Source: Neobacillus cucumis (GTDB lineage: Bacteria > Bacillota > Bacilli > Bacillales_B > DSM-18226). From it: a stretch of 64,000 nt of DNA. The stretch is taken from assembly GCF_023715505.1 (NCBI RefSeq), contig NZ_JAMBOH010000016.1:62001-126000 (forward strand), read 5' to 3'. Below are positions 17,545-27,111 of this stretch, piece after piece (the stretch's first letter is position 1; every line of letters starts with the position of its first letter). Both the position numbers and the translations under genes were made by a program. A model generated the notes under the pieces. That model was not told the origin of the DNA. It saw only the letters and a list, made by a program, of their open reading frames with translations, and searched no databases.

Positions 17545-18861
17545 TTAAACAGACTTATGTTCTTGTAGTTTATATTTCTGTCTTTGTGAAACAACCAGGA
17601 ATACAGCCATAAGTCCGATTATTTCACCGAATGACGCTGCAATAGCTCCCGCTCTTCCATTTAATTCAGGATGCAAGTAGACCAATGGAATGATGACCAG
17701 AACGACTGCTGCCATGTTGCAAATTTGTGGCTTTAAAAGAGATTTTGTACTCTTCTGGAGCATAAGAATACCACCGAAGTAGTCCACCCATGGAAAGATA
17801 GCTGTTTTGATTAAGAAAAACTTTAAAACTGCAAGGCTTTCAGCAGCCAGTGTCACATCTGCCCCCATTACGTTTCTCATAAACCAAGGCCCTGCCGGAG
17901 TGAAACAAAGGGCACCAAGGAATAGGGACGGGACAATACTAAAAACAATCACGCATTTGATTACAGCCGGTTTATTATGTTTGTAAAACTGCAGGACAAC
18001 TTGATGCGTGTACATAAAAAAGCTCAGCACAAGGTTTGTAATACTAAAGGCCAAGGCAAACGATGCAATTCCTAGGTGCACATCCTGAATCATGCCAAGA
18101 AACGAATAGATGATTGGAATTAAGATGGTCTGAAACGACATGTAAAAAACTAATGGAAAATAGAAAGCACTTATTTCCTTTTGTTTTAAGGGCTTACCGG
18201 ACTTACTGTTTCCTCGTACAATTGTCTGACCACGCCAGACGCTGACCAAACATTCAATAGCCATTCCTGCCAAAAAGATCACCGCTCCAGCGACACTTGT
18301 ATTGGCAATCCTCAAGTGGTTAAAGCAGAGGGCAAGAACAAACATGACAACAAGTCTAATGATTACACCAAGTGTTACCCATTTCGTCTCCAATTGGTTA
18401 ATGATAACTCCTTGGTAAAGGCCACGCAGTCCAGAAAAAAGGATCACCACTGCTAGGACAAGAAAGGTCACCTTCAAGGAAGTAAGTGAGTCGGCATCCG
18501 CGTTAAACCCATAAATAAACACCCAATCCCCGATCCTAGTAAAACCAATTAACGCACATAATGCCGATACAAAAAAAGAAATTTTCACAAAGAAGGCAGC
18601 AATATTGAAAAAAGCTGTATTCCCCTTTGCTAAGGCCGAAGTAGTTTGTCTGAAAACAATTGCCGGTCTTTCCAGAACACTGAAAAGAGATAACGCAATC
18701 GCATAATTGGCGATGATGATTTCCGCATGTTCTGCTCTGCTTAATGTACCATTAATAATAACATGGGAAACTGATGTTAAACTAGCTGATAAAGCTAATG
18801 GAATAAAAAATAGTAAAATTTTAGCAAATCCATAATCCCTTACTGAATCTTCCGTTTTCAT
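17545..18861 (-). CDS. MOP/MATE-superfamily membrane transporter, substrate unknown
   Basis: About 438 residues with 10-12 predicted membrane segments and little else. Overall pattern is that of the MOP flippase/MATE superfamily. From memory the start (FFIPLAL...) and end (GAIAASFGEIIGL) recall ANKH-like bacterial proteins, but this is a weak impression. It sits between a YesMN-type two-component system and the uxaC operators, where a uronate transporter would be expected. Transport of uronate or pectic oligosaccharides is inference. The start is awkward: ATG 18861 abuts GGAGGGG directly, and TTG 18870 lies within that element. Confidence 0.65.
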   Translation of the reverse strand: MKTEDSVRDYGFAKILLFFIPLALSASLTSVSHVIINGTLSRAEHAEIIIANYAIALSLFSVLERPAIVFRQTTSALAKGNTAFFNIAAFFVKISFFVSALCALIGFTRIGDWVFIYGFNADADSLTSLKVTFLVLAVVILFSGLRGLYQGVIINQLETKWVTLGVIIRLVVMFVLALCFNHLRIANTSVAGAVIFLAGMAIECLVSVWRGQTIVRGNSKSGKPLKQKEISAFYFPLVFYMSFQTILIPIIYSFLGMIQDVHLGIASFALAFSITNLVLSFFMYTHQVVLQFYKHNKPAVIKCVIVFSIVPSLFLGALCFTPAGPWFMRNVMGADVTLAAESLAVLKFFLIKTAIFPWVDYFGGILMLQKSTKSLLKPQICNMAAVVLVIIPLVYLHPELNGRAGAIAASFGEIIGLMAVFLVVSQRQKYKLQEHKSV

Positions 18862-18926
18862 CCCCTCCAAAATTAAAAATAACTATTTTTTTCTAGATAT
18901 TTACCCAATACCCCTCCAATATATGC

Positions 18927-20042
18927 CTACTTTAACTTCTTAAATTCTGCTGGTGAGTAACCTGTATATTTTTTAAAACTACTACTGAAATATTGAGGAT
19001 TAGAGTAGCCTGTTTTTTCAGCTACCTCATAGGATTTTAGATCTGTCTGTCGGAACAGTTCCATTGCCTTTTCCATCCTGGTTTCAAGAAGAACGTCACC
19101 AAAGTTAATCCCTTTTTCCACTTTAAAAAGATTGCTCAAATAGGCAGAGCTCACATGGACTACTTCCGCTACACGCTGTAGATTTAGGCTTGTATCATGG
19201 TAATTATCACGAATGAACTTTATTGCTTTATCCACTAGGGAGTGTTTTTGATTTTCGTTTAGTTTACTCACAAAGACCGCTAAATCCAATGCAATCATTC
19301 GAACCTCGGTAAAAATCTCATCAACGGTCTGCAGCTTCATAATCCTGTTCTCAGAATCGTAAAATTTAGCTGAATCCCAGGTTTCGGCAAAGGTTGCAGC
19401 TTCATGGAAAATCAAATGAATTCCTTTAATAGCCAGCAAGGCAATCTCCGGAACAGAAACACTCGTGTGAGTTGCAAGACGTTGCCTTGTCCCCTCTAAA
19501 TGGTCGATTACTTTTTCTGGTATACCTAGTGAAATAAACTTGACTAAATCCTTATCAAACCAACGATTCACTTCTACATTCTTATTTAGACGCAGATTTT
19601 TTAGAAATTCCTGCTGAGTAAAGGACTTACTCTCAGTAAATTGCATTTCCTTCTGATGATCCACATCCCATTCCAGCGATGCCTGCTTTAACTTATCAAT
19701 TAATTCGCTGGTTTCAACCGGTTTCAAAAGATAGTCAAATGCTCTTAATTTAATGGCCTCATGAGCATACTTAAAATCCTCGTAACCGGTCAATAAAATA
19801 ATTTTTGTTTTTGGATTAAATTCCTTGATAGCTCTTGTCATTTCCAGACCATCCATAAATGGCATTTGAATATCAGAAATTACAATTTGGGGAAGTTTCT
19901 CTTTAACTATTTCAAATCCTTTTTCACCATCCGCCGCTGAGCCAACAAGTTCAAATCCATGTTCTTCCCAGGGAATTAAGCTTGATAATCCTTTACGGAT
20001 AATTCGGTCATCATCCACTATTACAACCTTATGCACTTTCAT
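18927..20042 (-). CDS. AraC-type two-component response regulator (YesN family)
   Basis: 371 residues. The N-terminal receiver domain has acidic residues D10-D12, phospho-acceptor D57 (VISDIQMPFMDG) and the conserved K of LLKPV near 107. A middle linker of about 140 residues follows. The C-terminal AraC domain (about 270-371) has two helix-turn-helices, with YLSNLFKVEKGINF and GYSNPQYFSSSFKKYTGYSP. ATG follows AAAGGAGGAG. It overlaps the kinase gene by 14 bp. YesN-type regulators control extracellular polysaccharide utilisation in Bacillus and Paenibacillus, so it probably activates the neighbouring pectin genes. Confidence 0.92.
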   Translation of the reverse strand: MKVHKVVIVDDDRIIRKGLSSLIPWEEHGFELVGSAADGEKGFEIVKEKLPQIVISDIQMPFMDGLEMTRAIKEFNPKTKIILLTGYEDFKYAHEAIKLRAFDYLLKPVETSELIDKLKQASLEWDVDHQKEMQFTESKSFTQQEFLKNLRLNKNVEVNRWFDKDLVKFISLGIPEKVIDHLEGTRQRLATHTSVSVPEIALLAIKGIHLIFHEAATFAETWDSAKFYDSENRIMKLQTVDEIFTEVRMIALDLAVFVSKLNENQKHSLVDKAIKFIRDNYHDTSLNLQRVAEVVHVSSAYLSNLFKVEKGINFGDVLLETRMEKAMELFRQTDLKSYEVAEKTGYSNPQYFSSSFKKYTGYSPAEFKKLK

Positions 20043-21855
20043 TTACTCCTCCTTTTGTCATTGGAATCATCACTTTCGATCTTGTTCCAGTCCCTTCCTC
20101 ACTTTCGATTGTTAAACCATACTCATCACCGAAATGCATTTTGATTCTTTCATGGACACTCCTAAGTCCAATCCCTATTATGGAGGAATTACTCCTTTTA
20201 TTCGCTAACTCCTCTCTTATCTCATTCAGATTGTGTCGATTCATTCCAGAACCATTGTCAATCACTTCGATACAAATATTCCCGTTTTCTACATACCCAT
20301 TAACAACAATCTCTCCTTTTCCTCTTTTTTGCTTAACACCATGATAAATGGCATTTTCAATTAGAGGTTGAAGAGTGAGTTTAACAATTTTGTAGTTTAG
20401 GAGAGTGGAATCCATATTAATTACGTAGGAAAAATCATCCCCATACCTCATTTCTTGAATAATAAGATAATTTTCGATATGGGCCAATTCTTCCTCTAAG
20501 TTGATAATTTCCTTCCCCCTGCTGATGCTGATTCGAAAGAAGTTTGATAAAGCGGTAATCATACTGCTTGCTTCCTTATTCATGCCCATATCGGCCAGGC
20601 CCTTAATAGAATATAGAGTATTATATAAAAAGTGAGGGTTGATCTGGGCATGTAAAACTGAAAACTCTAACTGCCTTTTTTGATCCTGTTCAAGTCTAAT
20701 TTGTTCCAATAACGTGTTAATTCTTACCATTAAGTCTTCTAATGCTGTATTTAAGATTTCGATTTCCCTAGGACCATTATGATTAAAACTAAGATTCAAA
20801 TTATCTTCATTAATCTGCTTCGTTTGCGAAACAAGGGCAGAGACCGGATTTGTTATGTATTTAGAAAAAAAGTTGGCAATTAGAACTGCTACAGCTGTTA
20901 ACACCAAAATGACAATTAAGGTTACATATTTAATATAATTGGCTTTCTTGAGAATCTCATCTGTAGGGAATACTGCTGCAACCTTCCATTTATTGACACC
21001 GATTGTATCGAAGATTATGGTCATATTTTTCCCATCGGCATTTTTAAATTCATATTTACCCTTTTCTTCTTGCAGTGTCTGCAAATATTTTATTTCTTTT
21101 GAACTCAAACGATATTGTTCAGCAACAGCTTTTGAGTTGAAGGTTCCTTCAGGACTGACAAGGGTAAGAAAGCCGTGTTCACCGATTAATGACTTATTAA
21201 AAACATTTTCGAAGAAATCCCTCCGTAAATTGAAAAGCAAGACGCCATTTACTTTTGAACTATCCGTACCGATTAATTTAAAAACGCTTACAACATCAGC
21301 TTTACTGGCAAAAATATCATCAGGATGTTCGTTATGCCAATAAAAACCCTCTTTATTGCCTTTGTATACTTCAGCATATTCTTTATAAGGAAAATGATTA
21401 AATCTCATTCGATAATCGCTTTGATAAAGGGTAAATTCCCCATTATGCATGTCCACCAAAATGGAATCAATGATGGAGTCAAAGTTTAGATGAATCGACC
21501 TTAACAGATTGTTCATTTCAATATAATCTTGGGCGTTTATGTCTGAAGATTCAGAATCAATAATATCTAACGTCTTCGGATTATTCGAAAAAGCAACAAG
21601 CTGTTCAAAGATATCATAGAGTCTATTTTCCAAATATGCCTTTGTCTGAAAAACCGTATCATCCACACTTTTATAGGCATTTTCCTCAAGCTGGGTTACG
21701 GCAAGCTGGTAGGAAATCCAGCCGGTAAAGGCTATAAAAAAAATTATGACCGGAAGGAACAATGAAATAATGGTTGATCTGAGTGAAAAAAGAAAATACC
21801 TTTTGATAAACGTAACAAGTTTTTTTCTCATCGGCGCAACGGGAGGCGTTTGCAA
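20029..21855 (-). CDS. Sensor histidine kinase (YesM family)
   Basis: About 608 residues. One membrane segment (about 30-50) is followed by an extracellular dCache-like sensor region of about 230 residues, a second membrane segment near 325-345 and a HAMP region. A His_kinase domain with HAQINPHFLYNTLYSIK and an HATPase domain (IENAIYHG, DNGSGM, GIGLRSVHERI) complete it. It should sense extracellular pectin fragments and phosphorylate the adjacent regulator. TTG 21855 has GGAGAGGGAG at good spacing and is preferred over ATG 21894; ATG 21831 is another option. Confidence 0.9.
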   Translation of the reverse strand: MQTPPVAPMRKKLVTFIKRYFLFSLRSTIISLFLPVIIFFIAFTGWISYQLAVTQLEENAYKSVDDTVFQTKAYLENRLYDIFEQLVAFSNNPKTLDIIDSESSDINAQDYIEMNNLLRSIHLNFDSIIDSILVDMHNGEFTLYQSDYRMRFNHFPYKEYAEVYKGNKEGFYWHNEHPDDIFASKADVVSVFKLIGTDSSKVNGVLLFNLRRDFFENVFNKSLIGEHGFLTLVSPEGTFNSKAVAEQYRLSSKEIKYLQTLQEEKGKYEFKNADGKNMTIIFDTIGVNKWKVAAVFPTDEILKKANYIKYVTLIVILVLTAVAVLIANFFSKYITNPVSALVSQTKQINEDNLNLSFNHNGPREIEILNTALEDLMVRINTLLEQIRLEQDQKRQLEFSVLHAQINPHFLYNTLYSIKGLADMGMNKEASSMITALSNFFRISISRGKEIINLEEELAHIENYLIIQEMRYGDDFSYVINMDSTLLNYKIVKLTLQPLIENAIYHGVKQKRGKGEIVVNGYVENGNICIEVIDNGSGMNRHNLNEIREELANKRSNSSIIGIGLRSVHERIKMHFGDEYGLTIESEEGTGTRSKVMIPMTKGGVNESA

Positions 21856-21963
21856 GATACTGCTCCCTCTCCATTCCTTTCCTACTATCATCATAGTATA
21901 TAAGATAACTTATTTTCTAAAAATGGTAAATGGGTCTTAACTCGTGTGAGCAGGGAATACTAA

Positions 21964-21993
21964 CCAAACCCATAAAAAAATTTATGGGTTTGG
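21964..21993 (-). terminator. Hairpin downstream of pectate lyase gene
   Basis: A 13-bp stem, CCAAACCCATAAA / TTTATGGGTTTGG, loop 4, directly after the pel stop codon. The tail on the minus strand is only moderately T-rich. Confidence 0.7.
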
Positions 21994-22002
21994 TTCCAGA
22001 TC

Positions 22003-23310
22003 CTAATCAATCTTGCCAGTACCTGCCTTTGCTTTTACAAGTGCGGGTACCGCTTGAGTTGGTTGAATTTTGGTGTATAAAGTTGGTTTCCAGCCAACAT
22101 TTTCATCCAGCTGGACGGAACTGGAATGGTTATGGGCTTTTACTAAATCCACTTCGCTTCCAGAGCTTTTACCGTTTACAAAGGAACCGTCTTCATAAAT
22201 TGACGTTCCCTTCCAATCCTTTATGATCTTTCCAGGGTCAATATCTTCGTCGAAATTAAAATAGTTGTTTTCCGCGTAAATTTTAGATCTTACACCTACA
22301 CCAAGTGCATAATCAAACTCATAATCTGAATGACTATTAAACTCATAGTAATTGTTATAGACATGGACTTGACCATAACGAACCCTTGGCAGACGTTGTG
22401 TCAGTTTTTTGTAATAGTTATCATGAATAGTGACCTTTAAATGTCCTTCATCGCTTGTTTTACTGTCGCTGGAACCAATCAGCGAGGTTTTATCATGATC
22501 CTGTAAGACATTATAAGAAATGGTTACATAATCAGCACCGTTTGTTACATCAAGCAGGCCATCATGCTGCTGGTAGGTACGTCCAAAGTATTTGCCGAAA
22601 TCCTTATCGTGGTGTTCCCCATCACTAAATGTATTATGGTCAATCCAAACATGCTTGGTTCCATTAGTAACTGTTACATTATCGTATTCTGAATTCCACT
22701 CACCAAATTCACCGTCCGTCGGGTCCCATTGCGGGAAGAAATCACGTGGTGCTTCAAATTCGATATTGCGGATAATAATATTTTCAACTCCGCTCATAAT
22801 AAAGCTTCCGCCAATTATTTTTGCATCAGCACCAAGACCGATAATGGAGGTATTCGAACCAATATTAACGACAATCTGCTGTTTTTGTTTTTGCTGTGAC
22901 CGAGCACGTGCATCCTCAAGTGGACCTGAAACTTCTTTTTCATGGCCCCATACCTCGGGGCTGAATGCTTTAAGGTAGGAGTTAAAATCATATGCCGGAT
23001 CAGCGTAAAATTCCGGCCCGATTGGGTTGTTATGTTCATCTACATTAAAGTCGATCGTTCCCTTAATATAAATAATTTTAGGCGTGCTATCCCCGCCACC
23101 AAGAGCGTTAATAAGCTCACTTTTATTGCTTACGGTAAAAGCATGACTAGAATCGGCCTTAGCTCCTCCTGTTGTTCCCTCTCCATAGGCTGCCCAGCCA
23201 TCCTTCGGTTCAAGGACCTCCCTGCCTAAATTAGGTGAAGACGCTGAAACCGAGGAAATACTTATTGCCAACAATGAAGCTGCTAGAATACTGCTAACTG
23301 ACTTTTTCAC
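22003..23310 (-). CDS. pel: Secreted pectate lyase (polysaccharide lyase family 1)
   Basis: 435 residues. The N-terminal signal peptide (about 1-24, ending VSASS) exports it. The parallel beta-helix of PL1 follows, with the calcium-site motif VWIDHNTFSDG, the QHDGLLDVTNGADYVTISYN strand and the catalytic arginine region LTQRLPRVRYG. It cleaves polygalacturonate by beta-elimination outside the cell, giving 4,5-unsaturated oligogalacturonides that match the downstream GH105 and KdgF enzymes. The start is GTG 23310 with AGGAGTG upstream. It is the last gene after kdgF and GH105, with gaps of 42 and 18 bp. Length fits B. subtilis Pel (420). Confidence 0.95.
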   Translation of the reverse strand: MKKSVSSILAASLLAISISSVSASSPNLGREVLEPKDGWAAYGEGTTGGAKADSSHAFTVSNKSELINALGGGDSTPKIIYIKGTIDFNVDEHNNPIGPEFYADPAYDFNSYLKAFSPEVWGHEKEVSGPLEDARARSQQKQKQQIVVNIGSNTSIIGLGADAKIIGGSFIMSGVENIIIRNIEFEAPRDFFPQWDPTDGEFGEWNSEYDNVTVTNGTKHVWIDHNTFSDGEHHDKDFGKYFGRTYQQHDGLLDVTNGADYVTISYNVLQDHDKTSLIGSSDSKTSDEGHLKVTIHDNYYKKLTQRLPRVRYGQVHVYNNYYEFNSHSDYEFDYALGVGVRSKIYAENNYFNFDEDIDPGKIIKDWKGTSIYEDGSFVNGKSSGSEVDLVKAHNHSSSVQLDENVGWKPTLYTKIQPTQAVPALVKAKAGTGKID

Positions 23311-23328
23311 TTGTTCACACTCCTATTA

Positions 23329-24441
23329 TTATTCTATAAGATTGGCAAGTGCCATACTTGCTAAAATAAATGCTCCTACACCATGAAGATCATTTTCCGA
23401 TACAGGGCGGGCAACATAGTAATCATATACACCAGCAGAAGTACCGATACAAATTCCTTTCATGATCAATGACTCGTCAGTTACTTCTATCATTTCATTT
23501 AACAATCCCTGATAGCCATTTAAGGCAACATCTAGATATTTTTGGTCGATATAACCGGCTTCAACAGCCCTGGCAATGGTATAGATGAATAGGCTGGAGC
23601 AGGAAGATTCAAGCCAGTTATCCTCTTGATCACCTTTATTAACAATTTGATACCATAACCCGGTTTTTTCATCCTGATAGTTCACATAGCCCTTAATTAG
23701 ACTAGTAAGGGATTCGATTAACTCTCCTCTCCCACTGTGTTCTTTTGGCAGAAGTTCAAGGATATCAATAAGCGCTGTGCCATACCAGCCAACCGAGCGT
23801 CCCCAGAACTCCGGCGAACAGCCTGTTTTCGCATTCGCCCAAGGCATCTGTCTGCTTTCATCGTAGGCATGGTATAGGAGGCCTGTCTTCTCATCCTTCA
23901 TATTTTTTCGCATCAGCTTTTCTTGATATAGAACCATTTCAGCTAAACCTTCCTCATTGAAGGCCCGCTGATACATCAACGCAAAAGGACCTGCCATAAA
24001 CAGTCCATCCAGCCACATTTGATAAGGATATTTGTCTTTATGCCAAAATCCGCCTTCTTTTGTTTTGTTCAACGTTCCGAATAAATTTATTAGTTTATCG
24101 GCTGCTTTTTTATAACGTTCGTCCTTCGTGACTTCCAGTAGAGGAAATAATAAAATTCCTACTTGAATGGAGTCAAGCTGATCACGCTCGAAAAGAAAAT
24201 TACCTTCTTCATCTACGAGAAAATCAATATAGCTTTTTAGATACTCAAAATATTCTTGATTGTTGGTCTTCTCCCAAACACGCTGTATCCCGTATAGATA
24301 AACTCCCTGATGATAATGCCATACATTTGCTGGTGGGAGTTCCGCTGGAGTAAAGGTTTTCATCAGTGTCTTCGAAGCCTTCTCGGCCATTTCTAAAGCA
24401 GTTTTTGCAGTCAGAGTTGACGTCGATTCTGAAATACTCAT
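23329..24441 (-). CDS. yteR: GH105 unsaturated rhamnogalacturonyl hydrolase (YteR/YesR type)
   Basis: 370 residues, the usual single-domain GH105 length, without a signal peptide. Family features are the barrel motifs with candidate acid residues D in ERDQLDSIQVG and D in QMWLDGLFMAGPF, plus GCSPEFWGRSVGWYG and ESSCSSLFIYTIARA. It removes the terminal unsaturated galacturonate from rhamnogalacturonan disaccharides in the cytoplasm. ATG 24441 has AGGAGG seven bases upstream; an overlapping ATG at 24445 in another frame is rejected. It lies between kdgF and pel. Confidence 0.92.
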   Translation of the reverse strand: MSISESTSTLTAKTALEMAEKASKTLMKTFTPAELPPANVWHYHQGVYLYGIQRVWEKTNNQEYFEYLKSYIDFLVDEEGNFLFERDQLDSIQVGILLFPLLEVTKDERYKKAADKLINLFGTLNKTKEGGFWHKDKYPYQMWLDGLFMAGPFALMYQRAFNEEGLAEMVLYQEKLMRKNMKDEKTGLLYHAYDESRQMPWANAKTGCSPEFWGRSVGWYGTALIDILELLPKEHSGRGELIESLTSLIKGYVNYQDEKTGLWYQIVNKGDQEDNWLESSCSSLFIYTIARAVEAGYIDQKYLDVALNGYQGLLNEMIEVTDESLIMKGICIGTSAGVYDYYVARPVSENDLHGVGAFILASMALANLIE

Positions 24442-24483
24442 TCATGTACCTCCTATTAAACTAGTATTTTATAGAAAATCTTC

Positions 24484-24792
24484 TCATTGCGGAGTAAATC
24501 TGTCTAATATGATGGAATCATCTTCAAGAGCCTTCACACCATGCAAGGTATTGGAAGGAATGTTGATGCTATCCCCTTTTTCCACTCTCTGAACATTCCG
24601 ATCAAGGGTAAATTCAAATCTTCCTTGGACAATATAGCTAATCTGTTCGGGGATATGGGAATGGACTTCACCTATTGCATCCTTTTGAAATGTGACTTCT
24701 GTCATCATCATACCTCCGCCCCGAGCCAAAAGCTTACGGCCTGCCCCTTCGCCCGCAGCAACAGACTCAACTGAATTAACTTTCACAATCAT
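24484..24792 (-). CDS. kdgF: KdgF-like cupin, pectin degradation
   Basis: 102 residues forming a single cupin domain. Metal ligands are the HSH of EVHSHIPEQ and the His of NTLHGVKALED, with conserved GRFEFTLD and GDSINIPSN. KdgF linearises 4,5-unsaturated galacturonate to 5-keto-4-deoxyuronate, the step that follows release by GH105. Family length (about 110) and surroundings both agree. ATG has AAAAGGAGG upstream. It begins only 39 bp after the ABC-transporter terminator, so some expression may come from readthrough. Confidence 0.88.
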   Translation of the reverse strand: MIVKVNSVESVAAGEGAGRKLLARGGGMMMTEVTFQKDAIGEVHSHIPEQISYIVQGRFEFTLDRNVQRVEKGDSINIPSNTLHGVKALEDDSIILDRFTPQ

Positions 24793-24831
24793 GACACAGC
24801 CTCCTTTTCACAGTTTTATGCATCAATCAAA

Positions 24832-24863
24832 AGCCGTCTCGAAAGTAGTATTTCTCGACGGCT
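24832..24863 (-). terminator. Terminator of the oligosaccharide ABC operon
   Basis: AGCCGTC / GACGGCT flanks further complementary bases (CGAAA / TTTC). On the minus strand a short T tract follows. It lies 15 bp past the stop of the binding-protein gene. Confidence 0.75.
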
Positions 24864-24877
24864 CTATTAATTAGTTT

Positions 24878-26221
24878 TTATTTTTTGAAGTGTTCATCGT
24901 ATTTCTTTTGAGCATCTTCAATGGCTTTTGCCCATTCATCCAAGAATTCCTCTACAGTCTTCTTCCCACTCAATACAGCTTGTGTGCCAGGGTCGACAAC
25001 TGTATCAAGTATGGATCTGTATTCAGGCAGATAGAATGGCGGTTTATAAAGAACGGTTTTTGGGTCATCGTAAACTTTGAAAGCTGTTTGGATATGTGGA
25101 GATTCTTTAACCCATTCTTCACTTAACACATCAGAGTTAGTTGGAATTTGTCCAACTTGCTGGTTCCAATAAGACTGGCTGTCCTTTGAATTTAGGAATG
25201 CTGCAAATTTCCATGCTGCATCAGGATGTTTAGTCGTTTTAAAGATACTGATGCCAATTGTATTTCCACCTTCAGCCACATATCTGCCGTCATCTGTCTT
25301 CGGAAGTGGGATAGCCTGGAACTGATCAGGTTTTAATGCTTCTTTATGTTCGCCAAAGGAACCAATATTGTGTTGAACCATTGCGACTGCACCTGTATCG
25401 AATCCTGCGATCATTTCCTTATATCCGTTAGTGATATCACTTTGTGGAGTATACTTTTTATACAAAGCAAAATACTTTTTCAGGAACTCAACATGCTTTT
25501 TGTTATTAATTGTACTTTTGCCATTTTTAATGTAATCCTTCTCACCTGAGTAAGCATACATTAACCGCTGAAGCTGGAAGGAACCGCCAGCTCCACCGCG
25601 GATAGTATAGCCATAACGGTTATTCGCTTTATCGGTCTGCTGCTCAACTGCAGTAAAGAACTCATCCCATGTTTCTGGGACTTTGATGCCCTTTTCTTTG
25701 AACCAGTCTGGGCGTATCCAAAGAATATCAAGATTTTGTGTGTAAGGAATGCCGTAGAGTTTATGATCAACAACGATATCCTTATTAAATTTGACTGCTC
25801 CTTCATTTATCTTGTCTTTCTGATTCCACTTATCGAAATAAGAATCAAGTGGGAGTAAAGCTTCTCTCAGAGCAAATTCAGGAAGCCAGCTTGTTTGAAC
25901 ACTTCCCATGTCAGGCGTATCTTCTGCTGCAATCGATGCATCGTACTTTGTCTTTGCAGAGTCCTTCGGTAATCCAACATATTCAACGTGAATATTTGGA
26001 TTCTTTTCCTCGAATCTTTTAATCAATTCTTCCCAGATAGGTGTACGCTGTGGGCCAGCATTTTCATCCCAGAATGTTAAAGTTACTTTTTCATTTGAGT
26101 CTGTCTTCTTTTCGTTTGCATTTGTACTTGATTTTTCACTAGAACCGGAACTGCAGCCGGCCAGCAATAACGAAACAGCCATTGACGATGCCGCAACGGT
26201 TTTTAATAATTTCTTGTACAC
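24878..26221 (-). CDS. Sugar ABC transporter substrate-binding lipoprotein
   Basis: 447 residues. A lipoprotein signal peptide ends in LLAGC (Cys near 23), so the mature protein is anchored outside the membrane. The rest is an MBP-like family 1 solute-binding protein (VTLTFWDENAGPQR near the N-terminus, VAEGGNTIGISIFKTTKHPDAAWKFAAFL in the C-lobe). Pectic or rhamnogalacturonan oligosaccharides are the expected ligand from its surroundings. GTG start follows AAGGGGGA. Unusually it is the last gene of the operon, after both permeases. No ATPase gene is present; a shared MsmX-type ATPase probably serves it, as for B. subtilis pectin importers. Confidence 0.9.
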   Translation of the reverse strand: MYKKLLKTVAASSMAVSLLLAGCSSGSSEKSSTNANEKKTDSNEKVTLTFWDENAGPQRTPIWEELIKRFEEKNPNIHVEYVGLPKDSAKTKYDASIAAEDTPDMGSVQTSWLPEFALREALLPLDSYFDKWNQKDKINEGAVKFNKDIVVDHKLYGIPYTQNLDILWIRPDWFKEKGIKVPETWDEFFTAVEQQTDKANNRYGYTIRGGAGGSFQLQRLMYAYSGEKDYIKNGKSTINNKKHVEFLKKYFALYKKYTPQSDITNGYKEMIAGFDTGAVAMVQHNIGSFGEHKEALKPDQFQAIPLPKTDDGRYVAEGGNTIGISIFKTTKHPDAAWKFAAFLNSKDSQSYWNQQVGQIPTNSDVLSEEWVKESPHIQTAFKVYDDPKTVLYKPPFYLPEYRSILDTVVDPGTQAVLSGKKTVEEFLDEWAKAIEDAQKKYDEHFKK

Positions 26222-26273
26222 TAGAAATCCCCCTTACCCTTTGTTTATATATTATTTTTTCTTTACACCCTAA

Positions 26274-27110
26274 CTAACCTTTGACAGCTCCACCCATGCC
26301 ATTTACTAGATGTTTTTGCGCATAGGCAAAAAGGATAACTGCCGGAATTAAAGCGATTACACTGCCGGCTGCTAAAGCACCGTAGTTGATATTGAACTCG
26401 CCCATCATGTAACTTAAACCAATTGGCAGCGTGAATCTGCCCTGCTGGTTCGTAAGCATTAAAGCAATCAAGAATTCATTCCATGTATAAATGAAGGTAA
26501 ATACACTGGTTGCAACAATTCCTGGAATCAACAGCGGAAAAATGACAAATCGGATTGCCTGCAATCTGTTACATCCATCAATCATTGCAGCTTCTTCAAG
26601 TTCACGGGGAACATTCGAGATGAAGCCATTCATTAAAACGGTTGTAAATGGAATCTCTACAGCCGCGTAGGTAATGATTAAGGATAGCGGATTACTGATT
26701 AATCCCAAATTCTTAAAAATAATAAACAGCGGGATAATCAGCATAGACCTAGGTATAAACTGAGTACAAAGCAGCATCAGCAGGAAAGCCCGCTTTCCCT
26801 TAAACTTATATCTGCTTAATGCATATCCAGATAAAGTAGAAAGGATTAACACAATTACAACTGTACATACACCAACTAGTAAACTATTTTTAAAATAAGT
26901 TGAAAACCCTACATTTGTCCAAGCTGATACGAAGTTTTCAATTGTTGGCGACACAGGGATATATCCAATTGGCCGTTTAACAATATCTCCCTCATGTTTA
27001 AAGGCTGTATTGAGTGTCCAATAGAGCGGAAAGAGAGTAAAAGCAAGCATGATAAGGACTGGAAGCTTGAAGGTGAATAACCGGTCAACCCTTTTCTGTG
27101 TTTTATTCAA
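26274..27110 (-). CDS. Sugar ABC transporter permease (MalG/LacG type)
   Basis: 278 residues from TTG 27110, with GGGAGGGG seven bases upstream; an in-frame ATG at 27188 lies within the preceding gene and is rejected. Six membrane segments and the EAA loop (ELEEAAMIDGCNRLQAIRFVIFPLLIPG) identify the second permease of a carbohydrate importer. It begins one base after the stop of the other permease gene, so translation is coupled. Confidence 0.92.
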   Translation of the reverse strand: MNKTQKRVDRLFTFKLPVLIMLAFTLFPLYWTLNTAFKHEGDIVKRPIGYIPVSPTIENFVSAWTNVGFSTYFKNSLLVGVCTVVIVLILSTLSGYALSRYKFKGKRAFLLMLLCTQFIPRSMLIIPLFIIFKNLGLISNPLSLIITYAAVEIPFTTVLMNGFISNVPRELEEAAMIDGCNRLQAIRFVIFPLLIPGIVATSVFTFIYTWNEFLIALMLTNQQGRFTLPIGLSYMMGEFNINYGALAAGSVIALIPAVILFAYAQKHLVNGMGGAVKG

Positions 27111-27111
27111 G

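Noticed and set aside
22592..22978. 128-codon plus-strand ORF opposite the pectate lyase gene
   Set aside because: It is antisense to a gene with clear PL1 motifs, has no ribosome binding site and has a biased composition.
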